Assembly (NCBI GenBank): GCA_041739525.1
Contig: JBGSNQ010000131.1
Coordinates: 1 to 64,000, forward strand
Reading direction: 5' to 3'
Length of the DNA stretch: 64,000 nt
From: DATJGR01 sp041739525
Lineage (GTDB): Bacteria; Pseudomonadota; Gammaproteobacteria; Pseudomonadales; Azotimanducaceae
A program made the translations under genes and the position numbers. The notes beneath the pieces were generated by a model. That model had not been told where the DNA came from, made no database searches, and saw only the letters and a program-made list of their open reading frames with translations. This document shows positions 62,313-64,000 of this stretch, piece by piece (positions within the stretch are counted from its first letter, which is position 1; each line of letters starts with the position of its first letter).

Positions 62313-62372
62313 ACTGGTGTCGTCCTGTGGAAGTTTCGAGGTGCCCAGGAAGTTCAGGGACGCGACACCAGT
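62313..62372. repeat. Long inverted repeat in the cdsA-rseP gap
   Basis: ACTGGTGTCG at 62313-62322 and its exact reverse complement at 62363-62372 enclose 40 bases, in which CCTG/CAGG can pair further. A second hairpin, TACCA-AGC-TGGTA, follows at 62373-62385, and TATCAT at about 62383-62388 could be a -10 box for rseP. No T-run follows, so a simple terminator is not supported. Confidence 0.45.
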
Positions 62373-62481
62373 ACCAAGCTGGTATCATTCGCCGCCGTTC
62401 TGGCTGGCCGGATGCGATACGCGAAGCAACTTGCTGGTGCGGTTCCGGTCAAACAGCAGATATCTTCGGAATCGTTGACGC

Positions 62482-63810
62482 ATGCAAATCGCGCAGTACG
62501 TGTTCGCTCTCATCGTCACACTCGGCGTGCTCGTCACCGTTCACGAACTCGGCCACTTCCTGGTTGCCCGCTATTCCGGCGCGAAGGTCGTGCGGTTCTC
62601 TATCGGCTTCGGTCCCGCACTGTTTTCGCGGTTCGATCGCCGCGGTACCGAATTCGTAGTCGCTGCGATGCCGCTCGGCGGCTACGTCAAGATTCTCGAC
62701 GAGCGCGAAGGAGAGGTTGCGCCGCACGAAGCCGATAAGACCTTCAATCGTTTGTCACCGACCTGGCGTATTGCGTTCGCGCTGGGCGGACCCGCTGCCA
62801 ACTTCATTCTCGCCATCGTCATCTATTGGGCGCTCTTCGTTGCCGGCAGCACCGACGTGGTGCCGATCATCGCGGACCCCGCGCCCGAGACACCTGCATT
62901 CGCAGCCGGCCTGAAGGGTGGCGAAGAAATCGTTTCGGTGGATGGCGCAGTCACGCTGTCCTGGGCCGAGGTCAGCATGGCGCTGGCGTCGCGGCTCGGC
63001 GATTCCGGTTCGATCTCTATCGAGAGTCGCCAGCCTGGCAGCGCTGTCACCGACGTGCACCGAATGTCCATCCAGAACTGGCAGCGTGGTGCCGACGAGC
63101 CGGAGTTGTTCCGTTCGCTCGGCATGGTGCCGACGCTGGCTCCGATTCTCGGAACGATCCTCGACGACGGTCCCGCAAAGGCGGCGGGGTTGCAAACGGG
63201 CGATCGAGTGACGTCGGTGGACGGTAAGCCGGTCAAAGAGTGGGCCGATTGGGTCGACGTGCTGCGCGCTGCGCCCGGAAAGTCCCTAACGATTGAATTC
63301 GAGCGCGACGGCATGCGCGACGTGCTCGTGCTCACCCCAAGTGAACGCACCGCTGCAGATGGCAGCGTGTACGGCTACGTCGGCGTAGCACCTTTGACGC
63401 GCGAAGTGAGATACGGCCCGTTCGCGGCGATTCCGATGAGCCTGCACGAAACGGCGTCGAAGACGATGATGACGCTGGATCTGATGAAGAAGATGGTCAC
63501 CGGACTCGTTTCGACGCGAAACCTGTCGGGGCCGATAACAATTGCGAAGGTAGCGGGCGATTCGGCGCGCACGGGTGGTTGGGAGAGTTTCCTGCGTGTG
63601 TTGGCGTTGCTCAGCATCAGCCTCGGTGTGCTGAACCTGTTGCCGATCCCGATTCTCGACGGCGGACACGTGATGTTCTGTCTCGCCGAGATCGCGCTGC
63701 GCAAGCCGGTGCCGGATCGGGTGCAGGCGTGGGGCATGCAGATCGGTCTCGCCATCGTCGGCGGAATGATGCTGCTCGCGTTCTATAACGACATCACACG
63801 ACTATTCTGA
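62482..63810 (+). CDS. rseP: RIP metalloprotease RseP
   Basis: RseP is the site-2 protease that cleaves RseA within the membrane after DegS, releasing sigma-E; it also clears signal peptides. The zinc motif HELGH is at residues 21-25 in the first membrane segment, and the second active-site motif LLPIPILDGGH is near 393. Two tandem PDZ domains lie between (about 120-200 and 215-300). The product is 442 residues. It acts on the RseA encoded at 28278. Confidence 0.96.
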   Translation: MQIAQYVFALIVTLGVLVTVHELGHFLVARYSGAKVVRFSIGFGPALFSRFDRRGTEFVVAAMPLGGYVKILDEREGEVAPHEADKTFNRLSPTWRIAFALGGPAANFILAIVIYWALFVAGSTDVVPIIADPAPETPAFAAGLKGGEEIVSVDGAVTLSWAEVSMALASRLGDSGSISIESRQPGSAVTDVHRMSIQNWQRGADEPELFRSLGMVPTLAPILGTILDDGPAKAAGLQTGDRVTSVDGKPVKEWADWVDVLRAAPGKSLTIEFERDGMRDVLVLTPSERTAADGSVYGYVGVAPLTREVRYGPFAAIPMSLHETASKTMMTLDLMKKMVTGLVSTRNLSGPITIAKVAGDSARTGGWESFLRVLALLSISLGVLNLLPIPILDGGHVMFCLAEIALRKPVPDRVQAWGMQIGLAIVGGMMLLAFYNDITRLF

Positions 63811-63823
63811 TCTAAGGGGATCC

Positions 63824-64000
63824 ATGTTCGGGGGATCGATGAAGCGATGGCTCGCCATCGTGATGTTGTGGCCAAGCCTTGCGCTCGCGGACACCTTCAC
63901 GGTCACGGACATTCGCATTCAGGGGCTGCAGCGCGTTTCCGCAGGAACCGTGTTCAATCTGTTGCCGGTGAACGTCGGCGATCAGGTCGACGAGGCGACG
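63824..64000 (+). CDS. bamA: Outer-membrane assembly factor BamA, N-terminal part (cut by window end)
   Basis: Only the first 59 codons are present. A signal peptide (WLAIVMLWPSLALA) is followed by the start of POTRA1, FTVTDIRIQGLQRVSAGTV, which matches BamA, the core of the outer-membrane beta-barrel assembly machine. ATG 63824 follows AAGGGGA; ATG 63839 is an alternative. Its position directly after rseP is conserved. Confidence 0.92.
   Translation, partial: MFGGSMKRWLAIVMLWPSLALADTFTVTDIRIQGLQRVSAGTVFNLLPVNVGDQVDEAT

Noticed and set aside
1..64000. tRNA or rRNA genes, CRISPR arrays, insertion sequences, prophage
   Set aside because: No cloverleaf-like sequence, regularly spaced repeat, transposase or phage gene was recognised on either strand; nearly all sequence is accounted for by conserved genes.

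Overview
The window is a GC-rich, densely packed chromosomal segment of a gammaproteobacterium. The evidence is gene order: rpsP-rimM-trmD-rplS, ygfZ/sdhE-ygfX-nadB-rpoE-rseA-rseB, lepA-lepB-rnc-era-recO and map/rpsB-tsf-pyrH-frr-uppS-cdsA-rseP-bamA are all gammaproteobacterial neighbourhoods. The combination also includes a long-form leuA, a valine-degradation operon, gspN-C-D and a histone H1-like Lys/Ala protein. That points to a lineage outside the Enterobacterales, perhaps near Xanthomonadales, Nevskiales or Steroidobacterales. This placement is inference from synteny, not a phylogeny.

Layout. 1-258: tail of an unknown gene, then a promoter and a leucine-codon-rich leader. 259-4052: leuA, then on the minus strand a CorB-type CBS transporter and a CcsA-like cytochrome c assembly protein. 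4214-7611: ffh and the rpsP operon, closed by a perfect 16-bp hairpin. 7878-16232: xerD, dsbC, hom, recJ, prfB (with its programmed frameshift), lysS and ung. 16240-23219: a minus-strand acyl-CoA dehydrogenase facing a five-gene operon that carries isobutyryl-CoA to propionyl-CoA. 23235-27500: HDOD protein, ygfZ, sdhE-ygfX, nadB. 27660-31519: envelope-stress module rpoE-rseA-rseB-degP without rseC. 31643-40943: lepA, lepB, DUF4845 protein, rnc, era, recO, rlmD, relA and adk, mostly overlapping or a few bases apart.

41132-46837: H1-like protein, moeA and tsaB with abutting divergent starts, a small unknown ORF, rsmJ and plsB. 46862-57484 (minus): map, glnD, dapC, dapD, dapE, gspN, gspC and gspD, so three lysine/diaminopimelate genes lie next to a partial type II secretion set. 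57702-64000 (plus): rpsB, tsf, pyrH, frr, uppS, cdsA, rseP and the start of bamA. The dxr gene normally found between cdsA and rseP is absent.

Most of the window is conserved housekeeping DNA, and I see no phage, transposon, CRISPR array, tRNA or rRNA. The points worth following are the leuA leader (two overlapping leucine-rich reading frames behind a good promoter), a RelA that lacks the zinc-finger/CC domain between its helical and ACT domains, and two exact 14-bp tandem duplications that each duplicate the start codon of a gene (rlmD, cdsA). The zero-gap divergent starts of moeA and tsaB, with a possible leaderless tsaB mRNA, and the missing dxr are also notable.
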